From Gigaspora rosea (Eukaryota; Glomeromycota; Glomeromycetes; Diversisporales; Gigasporaceae): a DNA stretch of 64,000 bases. The notes beneath the pieces are model-generated. The model saw only the letters and a list, made by a program, of their open reading frames with translations. It was not told where the DNA came from and searched no databases. The position numbers and the translations under genes were made by a program. This document shows, in pieces, positions 23,976 through 33,909 of this stretch (positions are counted from its first letter, which is position 1; each line of letters starts with the position of its first letter). The stretch lies in contig QKWP01000423.1 of NCBI GenBank assembly GCA_003550325.1, positions 229,269 through 293,268 on the forward strand, in the 5' to 3' direction.

Positions 23976-25495
23976 TAGGCCTCCGCATGGGCCGGGTAGG
24001 GCCAGGTAATAGCAATACCCTATCCCTACCCGTTTGTGTAAGGGCTTAATTTTTAAGCCCTTATCCTACTCTAGGGCCCAAAATTTAATACCCTAGCCCA
24101 GTCTATTGGGCCCACAGGTACCTGTGAACTATCCATGGACCTAACTTCACTATATTCAAAATTATAAGCACTGCTTGTACGTAGTAAAATAAAACCTACC
24201 TAGTATTAAGTTTATTAACTAATAATAAATATAATATTTACTAGTATTATAGTCCATCATTAAACGACGGGCTAAAGAAAACTATTTTGATTTTTTAAAA
24301 GAGGTAAGTTATTTTGTTGCTTTTATAATAGATTTAATAGTTTTATTGAACTAATTATTGTTTAAAAGTAAAGTTTAAAAGTCTTATGATATGTAAATTA
24401 AATTTTACTAAGCTCGCAATGTATGGAATAACTAAAAATACAGAAACCAATGAATATTTGATGGTATTTAAGTATGCAATAAAGGGAGCCTTTATAAATA
24501 TTTAAGAAAGAATTTTAGTAAACTTACATGGCAGACTAAATTACAAATACTTAAAGATATTTCACTTGAGTTAGATTATATTTACTTAGCAAAATATATT
24601 CATAGTAGTAACATTTTGCAAGACCAATGTACTAATAAAGTTGGACTATATCGCAGATCTAGGATTGTCTAGAAAGAACGATGAATGTATTTCAGAGGAT
24701 GATATTTTTGGAGTATTGCCCTAAGTTGCTCCAAAAGTTTTATTAGGCAAAGAGCAGTTTACACAAGTAGCAGATATTTATGAATTTGGTATTATTATGG
24801 TAAAAATATTAGCTGGACAAAGGCCTTTTGACGGTTATCAATTTAATGAAAAACTTGCAGTAAAGATTTGTACTGGATTACATCATGGCTCTAGCTTTAA
24901 AACATATAAGTCAATAAAGATATTGAAAGAGAACAATTCTAATTATACAAATAAAAAATATATGTACATATGTATATGATCTGAAAAAAAAGCTATACTA
25001 TAATATACCGTATAGAGATTATCAGTACAGCAGTATAGTAATCTAGAATATGAAAAGTGATCATTTGTTAAAAACCAACCCTTTACTTTACTAGAAGGCA
25101 AAAGTAAATTTTCAAGTTTGAATTTTGTCAACATATATAAAGTTTCCTATAAAAGTATTAATAAGTAGCGCCAAGAAAAAATTAGACTTCGAAACTTAAA
25201 CTTATAATTTACCAGACTCAGTTTTAAAAAAGTTTGTACAATTGAGTCTAGTAAATTATAAAAAGTTTGAATATGGCTTTCTCTAGGCATCACTTATATA
25301 TTCAGTAGGTATTCGATGAACAACTAACGGGTATCCGTAGGTACCTGTAATACTACTCTAGCCCTACCATTTGTATAAGTGCTTTATTTTTAAGCCCTTA
25401 CCCTACTCTAGGGCCCAGAAATCAATACTCTAATCTGGCCCTTATAGTACTATTTGTGGGTATCCATAGGTAGCCCAGGCCCATGCGGAGGCCTA
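23976..25495. mobile_element. Non-autonomous hAT carrying a captured kinase fragment
   Basis: TIRs TAGGCCTCCGCATGGGCC / inverse at both ends, with matching subterminal stretches (TTTTTAAGCCCTTA, CTACTCTAGGGCCCA), and a perfect 8-bp target duplication GTACATAT (23,968-23,975 and 25,496-25,503). It is 1,520 bp long and has no transposase. The interior contains a decayed host protein-kinase segment (24,411-24,925). This is the structure expected of a Pack-type element that has picked up host gene sequence. Confidence 0.88.
24411..24925 (+). pseudogene. Protein-kinase domain fragment, captured and decayed
   Basis: In order the frames give the hinge region (YGITKNTETNEYLMVFKYA), the helix after it (SKLTWQTKLQILKDISLEL), a YIHSSNILQD stretch at the place of the catalytic loop (the usual HRD is lost), an activation-segment start (ADLGLSRKND), the APE-like stretch VAPKVLLGKEQFTQVADIYEF, and the following helices (GIIMVKILAGQRPFDG...LAVKICTGL). 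This is about the middle and C-lobe of a tyrosine-kinase-like domain of the type greatly expanded in Rhizophagus. The N-lobe with the ATP-binding Lys is absent, a stop replaces the Tyr before VAP, and there are frame breaks. It cannot encode an active kinase. It sits inside the TIRs of the hAT at 23,976-25,495. Confidence 0.75.
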
Positions 25496-25861
25496 GTACA
25501 TATACATATTTATGCAGGACGAACTAATAAAAAGCTTCGTCTAATATTTACTAGGATCTAGCACAAGTTGAATTTGGGCTGTGCTTGATATCTATTTGCA
25601 ACAATTACCGCATAATGCTGCATATAATACCCCAATTTTTAGAATTACTATCATCAACGTTATAAAATAGAGCTTCATAAAAATAAATAATAGAATGTTA
25701 TTAATTTTTATTGGTTAATAATATTTGTGTTTTTATTGGTTAATGGGATCAGGTTCCAGTGAAAAATTCTTCTAGTGAGATTTTTACTAGAACCACGGAA
25801 CTCTGAAAAATCTGGATGTCCAGTAGGATTCCAAAAGTCCAGTGCCAACACTGATGTATAT

Positions 25862-26520
25862 CGTTTATTTATTTTTTAAAAAATTTTAAAAATTTGCGAA
25901 AATTTGTAAAATATTGCGAAACAATACGAAAATATCAAAATATTACTTCCCACACGTATTAGTTTATTGATTTGCACGAGTACACGACCTCTGTAGAGGG
26001 TAATTTGTATTTTTTTATTTGCAATATATTTCGAAATATTTCAAAATAATAACTGTAATATTACCGTAATATAGCATAATATATTGCGTAATCTACTGCG
26101 TTGATCATAAGATTTTCATAATATTATGGGCCATAATATCTTATGTAAGTTTATGTATATATAATTCACTAATGTAGATTAAAAACAAAAATTCACAAGC
26201 AAAATATCAACAACTCAAGTTGGTTTTTGTTTTGTATACAAAAAATTTTTTCATATAATATGATGATTTTTACTTATAAAAGTACTTTAAAAAATTATAA
26301 TTAACTATATAAAAAAAAAACATTGAAATTATCATTATTCTAATTTTAGCCAATCAAAACAAACTTCTGCTATGCTATGTATCAATAAGACCATTTATAT
26401 TGAAATTAATTCAACACTTTATTAATAACTTGCACATGATTCTGCTATAGCCTAAATTAATAGATAAATCAATTTTAAAAGCTATAAAAGTAACAAGAAT
26501 TTTCTAAATATACAAAAAAG
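25862..26520. other. AT-rich DNA with GCGAAA and TTTCGAAATA words, no gene
   Basis: Words such as aaatattgcgaaa occur here and at 3,541-3,600 on the other side of the 22-kb block. At 26,100-26,160 an imperfect inverse of 577-620 is seen (CTTACRTAAG-type). This supports the idea that 1-3.6 kb and 25.9-26.2 kb are the separated halves of one older repeat. Confidence 0.4.
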
Positions 26521-26530
26521 GGTGGGTGCC

Positions 26531-26789
26531 ATTTAAAGCAGAGACAACTTATATTTCTTAATAATTTACTTGATTAACTTTAGAGTTAGGGCCACTTTAG
26601 GATAGGGTTAGAATAGGTTTTAGATAATTATATATATGCAAAATTGCTTTCCTGATATTTTTAATTAACCTATTCAAGGTAGGTTTAGGCTGTATTTTTC
26701 AGGTTTTTCGCCTTTTTCTTCACTGGTGATCATCTAAATTCTATAATTTGATTAGTAGTCGATCACGTGATTTGTCTCCACTTTAGACG
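26531..26789 (+). mobile_element. MITE copy A of a ~270-bp family
   Basis: Ends TTTAAAGCAGAGACAA and TTGTCTCCACTTTAGA form a TIR. The interior has GGTTAG/TTAGGG words, CTTTCCTGATATTTTTAATT and AAGGTAGGTTTAGGCTG. Copy C at 27,522-27,795 has the same layout. Confidence 0.65.
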
Positions 26790-26809
26790 ACCCCCAAATT
26801 TGGGGTCAT

Positions 26810-27074
26810 CCATGTACCCACATGACATTTTCGTGTAAATCAACCAAACAAAGTCGCGAAATTTTGTTTACACGGATCAAACTGAAAAAGTCAAAAAACA
26901 AAAAAACGCAAAAGCATACAAATGGCATTCTAAACCTATCTTGGGCCATTAATAAAAAATGTCGGGAAGGTAATTTTACCTATATTAATCCTAACCCTAA
27001 CCCCGACCCTAATGCTAAACAGACTCTGATATGAATTTTAACTAAAATTTCAAAAAATCACGTAGGTACATGGC
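26810..27074 (-). mobile_element. MITE copy B, inverted relative to A and C
   Basis: The core is the inverse of copies A and C (AAAAATGTCGGGAAGG, CCTAACCCTAACC). The outer ends are CCATGTACCCACATGA and the inverse CACGTAGGTACATGG, so it shares the core but not the terminal sequence of A and C. The 70-codon open frame at 26,822-27,034 is inside it and judged non-coding. Confidence 0.55.
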
Positions 27075-27835
27075 TTTAGCCTCCAGAGCAGGCCGTCCCA
27101 AATTAGGAAATAGTTAGAACGATCATTACACAATTCATTAAAGTTTTTTTATACAGTTTACAATACTCTTTTCATGAGATCATCGTGGCTTATTCGCATT
27201 ATGAAACGTGATAAATTAGTATACAAACTTGTGGCTTTCGTATCGTACTTTAATAAAATAGTTGGATTCAGATGATTCACCAGATATTTATATTATAACT
27301 TATAAATACAGAAATCGTAATATAAATATTCGGTAAATCATCTTGAATCCAACTATTTTATTAAAGTACGATACGAAAGCCACAAGTTTGTATACTAATT
27401 TAATACATTTCATAATGCAAATAAGCCACAATGACCTCATAAAAAGAGTATTGTAAACTGTATAAAAAAACTTTAATGAATTGTGTAATGATCGTCCTGA
27501 CTATTTTCTAATTTGGGGGACGTCTAAAGCGGAGTAGATTCTTATAATATATTTTATTGAATTAACTTTATGGTTAGGGTCATTTTAAGTTAGGGTTAGA
27601 GAGATTCTTAGGTTATAATATATAAGCAAAATTGCCTTCCCGACATTTTTAATTAAAACACCAAGGTAGGTTTAGACTGCCATTTTTTGTATTTTTCTAG
27701 GTTTTCGCTTCGCTTTTTTGTTTGCTACGCCTAAGATCATCAAAATTTGATAATTTGATTGGCCAATTGTCACGTGATTCTACTCCGCTTTAGACGACCT
27801 CCTAATTTGGGACGGTCTCCCCTGGAGCTTTAGCC
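27073..27835. mobile_element. Foldback element D with MITE C inserted in one arm
   Basis: The outer ends are GGCTTTAGCCTCCAG...CCGTCCCAAATTAGG and its inverse finishing CTGGAGCTTTAGCC. Between them 27,094-27,301 and 27,320-27,522 are nearly perfect inverted arms of about 205 bp (e.g. ACTTGTGGCTTTCGTATCG and CGATACGAAAGCCACAAGT). Copy C of the small MITE sits in the right arm and splits the terminal word. Confidence 0.75.
27522..27795 (+). mobile_element. MITE copy C, nested in foldback D
   Basis: A perfect 17-bp TIR: GTCTAAAGCGGAGTAGA at the left and its exact inverse at the right. The interior matches copy A. It interrupts the CCTAATTTGGG end of the surrounding foldback, so it is the younger of the two. 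Confidence 0.75.
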
Positions 27836-27879
27836 CCCAAATTTGGTAATATCAGAGACTATACTGTAGTTGTTTTGAG

Positions 27880-28560
27880 TTTTCTAATTGTACTATGTTA
27901 CACCTGATCTTGAGATCTGATTGGTTTTGCGCCAAAAAATCACGTGCCCATACTTTTTGGTGGCGATGCTGGGTAGCTGACAAATTGTGTGCCTGTTAAA
28001 CCATTTCCACATCCACCGATTTGGGCTTTTTTCGATAAACCGTTATTGACGTGAAGCATAACCTTCAAATAAAATCGTTTTTTGACCTCTATATAAGATA
28101 AATAAGCAATAAATATTCAAAGAACAGCTACACAAGCTGTAATATCACTAGTTGTTGAAACGTTCAGGTATTTTCGGGTAGTGAAAGATCGGTTTGTCGA
28201 ACGATCAGTTGTATAATGGGTAAAGGTAAATTCGGAAGCACTTTTCAGAAAAACTATTACTTTCAGCTAATAATTAAACATGTAGATATTAAAGTAAGTT
28301 TAAAAGACCGTTGTTGTCAAAACTCACTTTGTACACTTTGTAAAAAATTTTAATAGCAAATAATTCTTGATCATGATTGGCTAATTTTGGGGTGAAACCA
28401 AATCGGTGGATATGCTTGGAGTTATAAAAATACGAACAATAACATATAAAACAATAGAAGAGAAAATAATACAAAAATATCAGGTGTATATTATAATGTA
28501 AACATTTAAACACTGAGCCACCATAGCGATCCACCTAAATTAGCAATTACAGATGATTGC
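27880..28560 (+). promoter_or_regulatory. Possible orphan promoter and first exon
   Basis: The stretch is less AT-rich than its surroundings. CTCTATATAAGATAAATAAG at about 28,087 resembles a TATA box. About 130 bp further, ATGGGTAAAG is followed directly by GTAAAT, i.e. a ten-base coding start and a good splice donor (28,216 on). Read through, the frame gives MGKGKFGSTFQKNYYF and stops after 41 codons. No second exon was found. It could be the front of a host gene cut off from its body, or a small decoy. The word ccaccgatttgg recurs inverted near 28,400. Low confidence. Confidence 0.2.
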
Positions 28561-28724
28561 TACACTAATTAATTAGCAAATTACTTATGATTTAAATTTG
28601 GTTATTTTATATGCTGTAATGTAATCCCAATCTTTATACGTACTGTACAGAGTTTAAGAAATTTGTATATACGTGCTTGTAGTATATACTGGTCATGAAT
28701 AGTATTAGTGAATGTTCTTTAAAA

Positions 28725-28737
28725 AGGTATATATTTA
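28725..28737 (+). promoter_or_regulatory. TATA-like box upstream of the lysozyme gene
   Basis: AGGTATATATTTA lies about 140 bp before the preferred start codon at 28,874, at a plausible distance for a fungal promoter with a long leader. The whole region is AT-rich, so the site is only suggestive. Confidence 0.3.
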
Positions 28738-28825
28738 TTAAATCCTACTCTTACGCAAATATTTTTTTGAAAACGCTTGATTAGCTTTTTAGTAGCTCTT
28801 ACCTACAATTGATCATCTGCTTGAT

Positions 28826-29743
28826 TTGCACTTACCAATTCTTACTGTTTTAAATATTATAATAATTTCTATTATGAAATCTTCCATATTTTTCACATTC
28901 TTCGCTGAACTTTTAAACATTATATCTCTTATAACTTCATTATGTGTTGCGTATGAACTCCCTGCTTGTAAACGCAATGGAGGTGATTTGCAATCTATCG
29001 ATTATCAAATGTCCGACATTTGTTATGGATATTCGCGTGATCCTCCTCCATTCCGCGCTAAATGCCCTGATGGAAATGCAACGACTTTTACTGATCAATA
29101 TCCTAGCTACTTTTTTATACCCCTGAATCAATGCGCCCCTAGTTGGCAAAAGCACCGAATTGTTCCAGGAGTAGTAAGATATTATTATTGTTGCGTTGCA
29201 TGCCCAAATCATTATTTTGAATGCCCCAAACCATTTACAACTAGTAAAAAAGGTGTAGAATGCATAGCAAGTTTGGAAGGTTTTTGCCCAACATGTTATC
29301 AGGATCAAGCATGTTTATGGACAATAGGCATTGGCTTTCTTGTTGGAAATGGTAAAAATGAAACAGCATGTAAAAAAATGGAACCAATGAGTTCAGATGA
29401 TGCTCTGAATAAATTCAGATCCAAGCTTCAAACATATGAACAACATGTAAGATACTATGTCAAAAAATCATTGAACAATGATCAATTTGATGCATTAGTT
29501 AGTTTTGCATATAATGTTGGCGAAGAAGGCATTAAAAATTTAGCAAACGTTATTAATACTAATGGATTTAGCGAAGTCCGTTCTAAAATGGCTGAATATA
29601 ATAAAATTACTGATAAAAATGGAGCAAAAGTCATTTCAAATGGTCTTGCGAATAGAAGAACATTTGAAGCTGACATGTTTGAATCAAAAATAACAACTTG
29701 TCCAGGAGTTTCCAAAAATTGCAATGGAGGTTGTAAAAAATAG
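28826..29743 (+). CDS. Secreted GH24 lysozyme with Cys-rich N-terminal extension
   Basis: Likely muramidase cutting the MurNAc-GlcNAc bonds of peptidoglycan. The 305-residue frame is uninterrupted. Met17 (28,874) is the more likely start: it opens a hydrophobic signal peptide (MKSSIFFTFF...SLCVAYE) with cleavage near residue 42. Residues 46-146 are a Cys-rich region I do not recognise. From about 147 the GH24 fold follows, with Glu151, Asp160 and Thr166 spaced exactly like the catalytic triad of T4 lysozyme (9 and 6 residues), then WTIGIGF, FDALVSFAYNVG and GLANRRTFEADMF. The mature protein has 16 cysteines, an even number that fits disulfides in a secreted protein, and one potential N-glycosylation site in each domain (NATT, NETA). 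No intron is needed. The family is common in phages and bacteria and patchy in fungi, so ancient transfer is plausible. Role in defence, bacterial feeding or endobacterium control is inference. Confidence 0.88.
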   Translation: MHLPILTVLNIIIISIMKSSIFFTFFAELLNIISLITSLCVAYELPACKRNGGDLQSIDYQMSDICYGYSRDPPPFRAKCPDGNATTFTDQYPSYFFIPLNQCAPSWQKHRIVPGVVRYYYCCVACPNHYFECPKPFTTSKKGVECIASLEGFCPTCYQDQACLWTIGIGFLVGNGKNETACKKMEPMSSDDALNKFRSKLQTYEQHVRYYVKKSLNNDQFDALVSFAYNVGEEGIKNLANVINTNGFSEVRSKMAEYNKITDKNGAKVISNGLANRRTFEADMFESKITTCPGVSKNCNGGCKK

Positions 29744-29828
29744 AAAATATTCACTTGAAAGATGTTATAATATGGTTTCAAAATTAGAGTATTTCAAAAA
29801 CAAGTGGGGGTTTGAAAAATTGAAATTA

Positions 29829-29974
29829 CAGTATAACCTCGATATACGAACACTAATTATATAATGAAGGTCATTTCAAATTTTTATGTTTAAATTAACC
29901 CCGATATAACGAAACAATTAGCAAAGTTTTGAAGATTTCCAGCTCCAGAGCTTCGTTATATCGAGGTGATACTG
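29829..29974. mobile_element. 146-bp pogo/Tc1-type MITE
   Basis: TIR CAGTATAACCTCGATATA at the left and the inverse (TATATCGAGGTGATACTG) at the right, flanked by TA on both sides. The CAGT...CTCGATATA ends are typical of pogo/Tigger-like elements. It lies 86 bp after the lysozyme stop codon, so it may fall in the 3' UTR. Confidence 0.8.
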
Positions 29975-30313
29975 TATATTTTAAAATTTCTAAATCAGAA
30001 AATGAAATATGTAAACTTTTTGGTAAAGTAGTTATTACAAAATATTACAATAACAATAAATAATTTATATAGTCGGGTTGTATGTTTAAAAAAAATACAA
30101 TTATAATATTTTAATGCGATTATTTATTTGATTATTATAATTACAACAAATCAGTAAAATGGCGTGATTCATCTTGATATAAATAAGGAAAAATAATAAT
30201 AACCAACTTTTTGGACTTAATGAAATAAATAAAATTTTTAATAGTGATAGATCATAATGAAATTTGAACTTATTTTATGTCCGATTTATAAAATTTTTTG
30301 GAGCCTTTTTAGT

Positions 30314-30462
30314 CAGTGTTGGCAAAATGACAAATATGACTTCTTTATGACAAATAAATGACATGTAAATTTTATAAAAACATAATAAAAACATATCAAT
30401 AATGACAAAAATGACACATTTTTATATGACATTCAATCCAATAATTTTGTCAAATTGCCATG
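30314..30462. mobile_element. 149-bp hAT-type MITE
   Basis: The left end is CAGTGTTGGCAAAATGACAA and the right end its imperfect inverse TTGTCAAATTGCCATG. The perfect 8-bp duplication TTTTTAGT flanks it (30,306-30,313 and 30,463-30,470). The interior has several ATGACA/TGTCAT words. Confidence 0.75.
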
Positions 30463-30479
30463 TTTTTAGTTAGGTTTTT

Positions 30480-31500
30480 TTTTTTATAATTAAATTAGGA
30501 TTTAGGACTAGAATTATTATGAAAATAATATAGGCGAATTTTGGTTGGGCTTATATTTTTAATTTGGGACCCCTAAATTTCACATTCATTATCCTAATAT
30601 AGCTAAAGAGTTTCGATTAATTAAGCAATCTTGAGGGCAAAGTTTGTACAGTTGAAATAATTTGCACCGAGCATCAAGTGAATAAACTTGCTGGTAAAAA
30701 TAAAACTTGGAAAAAAATTCGAGTAAGATACATTTAAATTCCAAAACAGTTTAAGATACAATTCTCGAAAATAAAGTTTTTATCGCCAGACAAGCTTTCA
30801 AAAAAAGTTCCACCAATTCGTCCAATAGTTTTCGAAGGTTTTCTAAACTATGAGCATATGTAAAAATTATTTTTTCTAATAAATACAGTAATTTATAAAT
30901 AAATTAATTTAATTATTATTTTTATTGGCAAAAAAAATAAAAAAGGAAAGGACTCAATAAAATCAACTTAATTGTCGTTGCTAAAAAAAAAAACTAATTA
31001 CAATTTAAAACTTTGATTTTGTCGAAGAAATCATAGAATTAAATAAAAAAATTTTATTAAGATTAATTATATAAATGTTAAGAAACCTTTACTAGAAGAT
31101 CAAATTTAAAAGATTATAAAATGTATTATATATATATATAATTTTTTTTGTAAAAAATTTTTTGATTTTTCTTTTTTTTTTTTTTTACAAAATTTTATTG
31201 ACATAAAACTTGTGATCAAAACTTCATATTAAATTTGTAATATTTACGTTTAATATATCACCGATTGCAAAGTAACGTACGTTACGATTTACATATATCA
31301 ATTTCAAAGCGACATAAATTGAAAAATGACGAAGAAACATAAATAAGCTTACACTTAATATAAAATAGAAATTTGTAGATTGTTTATTTCGAAACAAATA
31401 TATTACTTATTTCATTCGAAGCAAGTATCTGATTTTTTAATTTTGAAATCCCCCTAATAAGCTTTTATAAGTTTAAATGAATTCTTTGAATTAAACTGAA
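30480..31500. other. Intergenic sequence, nothing recognised
   Basis: Roughly 1 kb of AT-rich DNA with a TATATATA run and T/A tracts at 31,120-31,190. No frame with recognisable protein content on either strand. Confidence 0.5.
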
Positions 31501-31508
31501 TAGTGTAT

Positions 31509-32570
31509 TTAGTGCTTGGATTTGGATTACAAAATCTGGATGTATCCGAATATAAAAAGGATAACGGTTAACAGAAGGGAACGTTGTTGGTACACATATT
31601 GTTTAACTGGTGATCTATAGCAGTGATGGTAAATGACCTGAAATGACTTCGTAACTCAAATGAATAATAACCAGATGTTGGTCATTCAAAAGGTGAAATG
31701 ACCTATTAGGTCATAACCAGGGTATTTAGTCGTATTAATATATGTAAATGCAAATAATTTTTATGCTCCCAACTAACCGGATGCAAATAAAATAAATATT
31801 TAAATAGTCATGAATTAACTTAAATTAATAAAAATTCTTTTATTTACAACATTAACATGATTAAATAGTATATCTTATGAATAGCTTATTTTAAACGTTT
31901 AGGTTAATGAATACTTACCGATTGAAATTAAAAACAATATTCATGAATTGATTATTTTAAATACTTAGCGAACTTTGATTTATTTGGATCGACAAACTTT
32001 GTAATTTTTGGGGTCCCATGAGTCCGCGAATACAACATAAATAGCCACCCTATGTTCGTCATATTTTATGAGATTTATTTATCCATAAAAGGGAAATACG
32101 GTGAATAATTAATTGAGTTCCATGAAATATAATGAAGTCGAAGTGACTACTGTATTCTAATCACAGGACTTACGGGACCCAAAAAAAAAAAAAATTGCAA
32201 ATATGGTGAATTAAACAGTCAATATTTATGAATTTTATTTTCAATACTTAGATTAATAAACATCCTTTATATTCGTGGATTATTATGATAAATGGTTGCG
32301 AATAACTTATTTTAGATCTTAGATTAATAAATGTTTTTTATACCACTAAGTTCTATAAGTAAGTGAAATTAAATAGTAAATATCATAACTCGAATAACTT
32401 GTTTCAGATCTAGATCATAAAATGGTTTTATATTCACTAAGTGTTGTAAAATATAATAATAATATTCATAACTCGAATGGCTTATTAAATGCATAACCTC
32501 GATAAATATTATTAAAATTTGTAAGCCTCTATATAGCCCGTTGACCGGGTCATGACTTGGATCAATATCT
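31509..32570. repeat. hAT-like end followed by ~100-bp degenerate tandem repeats
   Basis: Begins tagtgcttggatttggatta, the same end type as at 23,031 and 39,049. At 31,621 a second hAT-like end word, CAGTGATGGTAAATGACC, follows. From about 31,800 to 32,500 units with GAATAGCTTATTTTAAA and CTTAGATTAATAAA recur roughly every 100 bp. An inverted pair of GGGTCCC/GGGACCC words lies at 32,010-32,190. The right end is not clear. Confidence 0.45.
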
Positions 32571-33384
32571 GACACTAAGGCACAGCATCCGATCATACAC
32601 AAACATTTAATAACCCACCAATTGCAAATAACTCGGGCCGTTCCTATATAGGCTGACTTTCTTGTAATTGGTCAATTTTATTCAATTGAATTTATACAAT
32701 TTAGAGTACTTTTACCCCTAACATAATAAATTTTTTTTTTAAAAAAAATGTAAACCCTGTTTATAATATTATAGAAGACTCTTTACAAGCAAAGTTTTAA
32801 ATATCTTGTGTATTTCTAGAATTCACATTACCTAGGCATACTTCATTAGAGACGATTTTTAAGCTTAGAAAATAGTAAAGTACAATAAATATAAGCATTT
32901 AAGTCCTAATTAACTTACAAAAAGTAAGTTAAATGGTTGGAAAAAAAAACAAAGTAATAACTTTGTAACATTATTTTAAACTAGTTTACAAATACTCAAA
33001 CTTTATTTAGATATAAAAAAAACATTTGGTAAGTAGTTTTATATTTCGGGATTTTGAAATTAATAAGTCCTCAAATTTGAGTTTTTAATATATTTTAAGG
33101 GTATAATAAAAAGCTTATATATTTATTTTATTTTTCTTTTTTTAAGTATTAAATAGGTTTTATTTTATTTATTTGTGGTCTATATTTAAAATAGCTTTAT
33201 TGCTTCATTATGTGTTATGGGAGATTATAATTCTATCATTTGATATTTGATGAAGAAATTTTATTTATTGCAATTTTACATAGTGATATATGTTTTATAA
33301 TAAATTTGACATCTAAATTAAATCATATTAAATTATTTTAGCCTATAGATTGTTATGTATATTATATAAATGAAGGTTTTTAGT
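32571..33384. other. Intergenic sequence with a dispersed element end
   Basis: 32,700-32,724 carries tttagagtacttttacccct, the inverse of the word at 4,202. The two are not treated as ends of one element because their flanks do not match. The remainder is AT-rich with no gene. Confidence 0.4.
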
Positions 33385-33605
33385 TTGTGTACCATATTCT
33401 ATTATGAATAAGCACCCTTTTTAAGATTTTAAACTTAAATATCTTAACAATTAACTAATAAAATTTAATAAATTTTTTTGTATTTAAATTTTATAAATTT
33501 ATAAAATTAAAATAAAAAATTTTTATTAAATTTGATTAGTTAATTGTTAAAATATTTAAGTTTAAAATTTTAAAAAATGTGGTACTTATTTATAATAGGA
33601 TATAG
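33385..33605. repeat. Single ~220-bp palindrome
   Basis: The arms contain AAACTTAAATATCTTAACAA and its inverse, ending in CCATATTCTATTATGAATAAG / inverse. The layout (outer TTAA-rich arm, a TAATCAAATTT-type word, a centre of inverse AAATTTATA words) resembles one unit of the array at 18,345-20,945, although the sequence differs. It may be a single relative of that repeat class. Confidence 0.6.
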
Positions 33606-33909
33606 TATATATAAAACAATATTAATAATTTAAAGTTTTGATTAGCTAGTTTTTATATAATTTGCAATGTAACCAATCATGTCATGATATTCAATTTATG
33701 TGATCAACCAATTATGAGAAAGTCTTTCTATATGCTGTTTCTAAATAGTAGATTAGTAATGACCAAAAAATTTTGTATTTAGTATAACCCAAACCAATCT
33801 GATCTAAATAATTTTGTTCAAAATTACCAAATTTTAAATTTTATTAATAAACCTGCTAAATAATATATTAAGTAAAATTGCTTGGTTTTAATTTTGCTAT
33901 AATATTACT

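Larger units (their letters stand above)
3622..25853. mobile_element. Outer hAT-type element ends bounding a 22-kb nested block
   Basis: The left end starts CAGTGTTGGTCACTGGA and the right end finishes with the matching inverse (TCCAGTGCCAACACTG). The direct repeat ATGTATAT lies immediately outside both ends (3,614-3,621 and 25,854-25,861), as expected for the 8-bp duplications of hAT transposons. Both sub-ends contain several CCAGT/ACTGG words in alternating orientation, typical of hAT subterminal sites. The interior contains at least four younger insertions, so the length reflects nesting. The decayed hAT gene at 17,208-22,845 could be the element's own transposase. The TSD is AT-rich, so a chance match of two unrelated ends is possible but unlikely given the matching TIRs. 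Confidence 0.6.

Noticed and set aside
577-26157. CTTACRTAAG-type inverse words as ends of a still larger element
   Set aside because: The similarity is short and interrupted, no target duplication is visible, and the motif is AT-rich and palindromic.
26985-27020. CCTAACCCTAACCCC as an interstitial telomere
   Set aside because: Only two to three units, and the same TTAGGGTTAG words belong to the MITE family in copies A and C.
28940-29308. Minus-strand frames overlapping the lysozyme gene (also 29,482-29,781)
   Set aside because: Shadows of the plus-strand gene; no family content, while the plus frame shows a full GH24 signature.
4202-32724. TTAGGGGGTAAAAGTACTCT at 4,202 and its inverse at 32,700-32,724 as ends of one 28-kb element
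   Set aside because: The interval would cross, not nest with, the 22-kb hAT block, and the flanking 8-mers do not match. They are more likely two separate fragments of one family.
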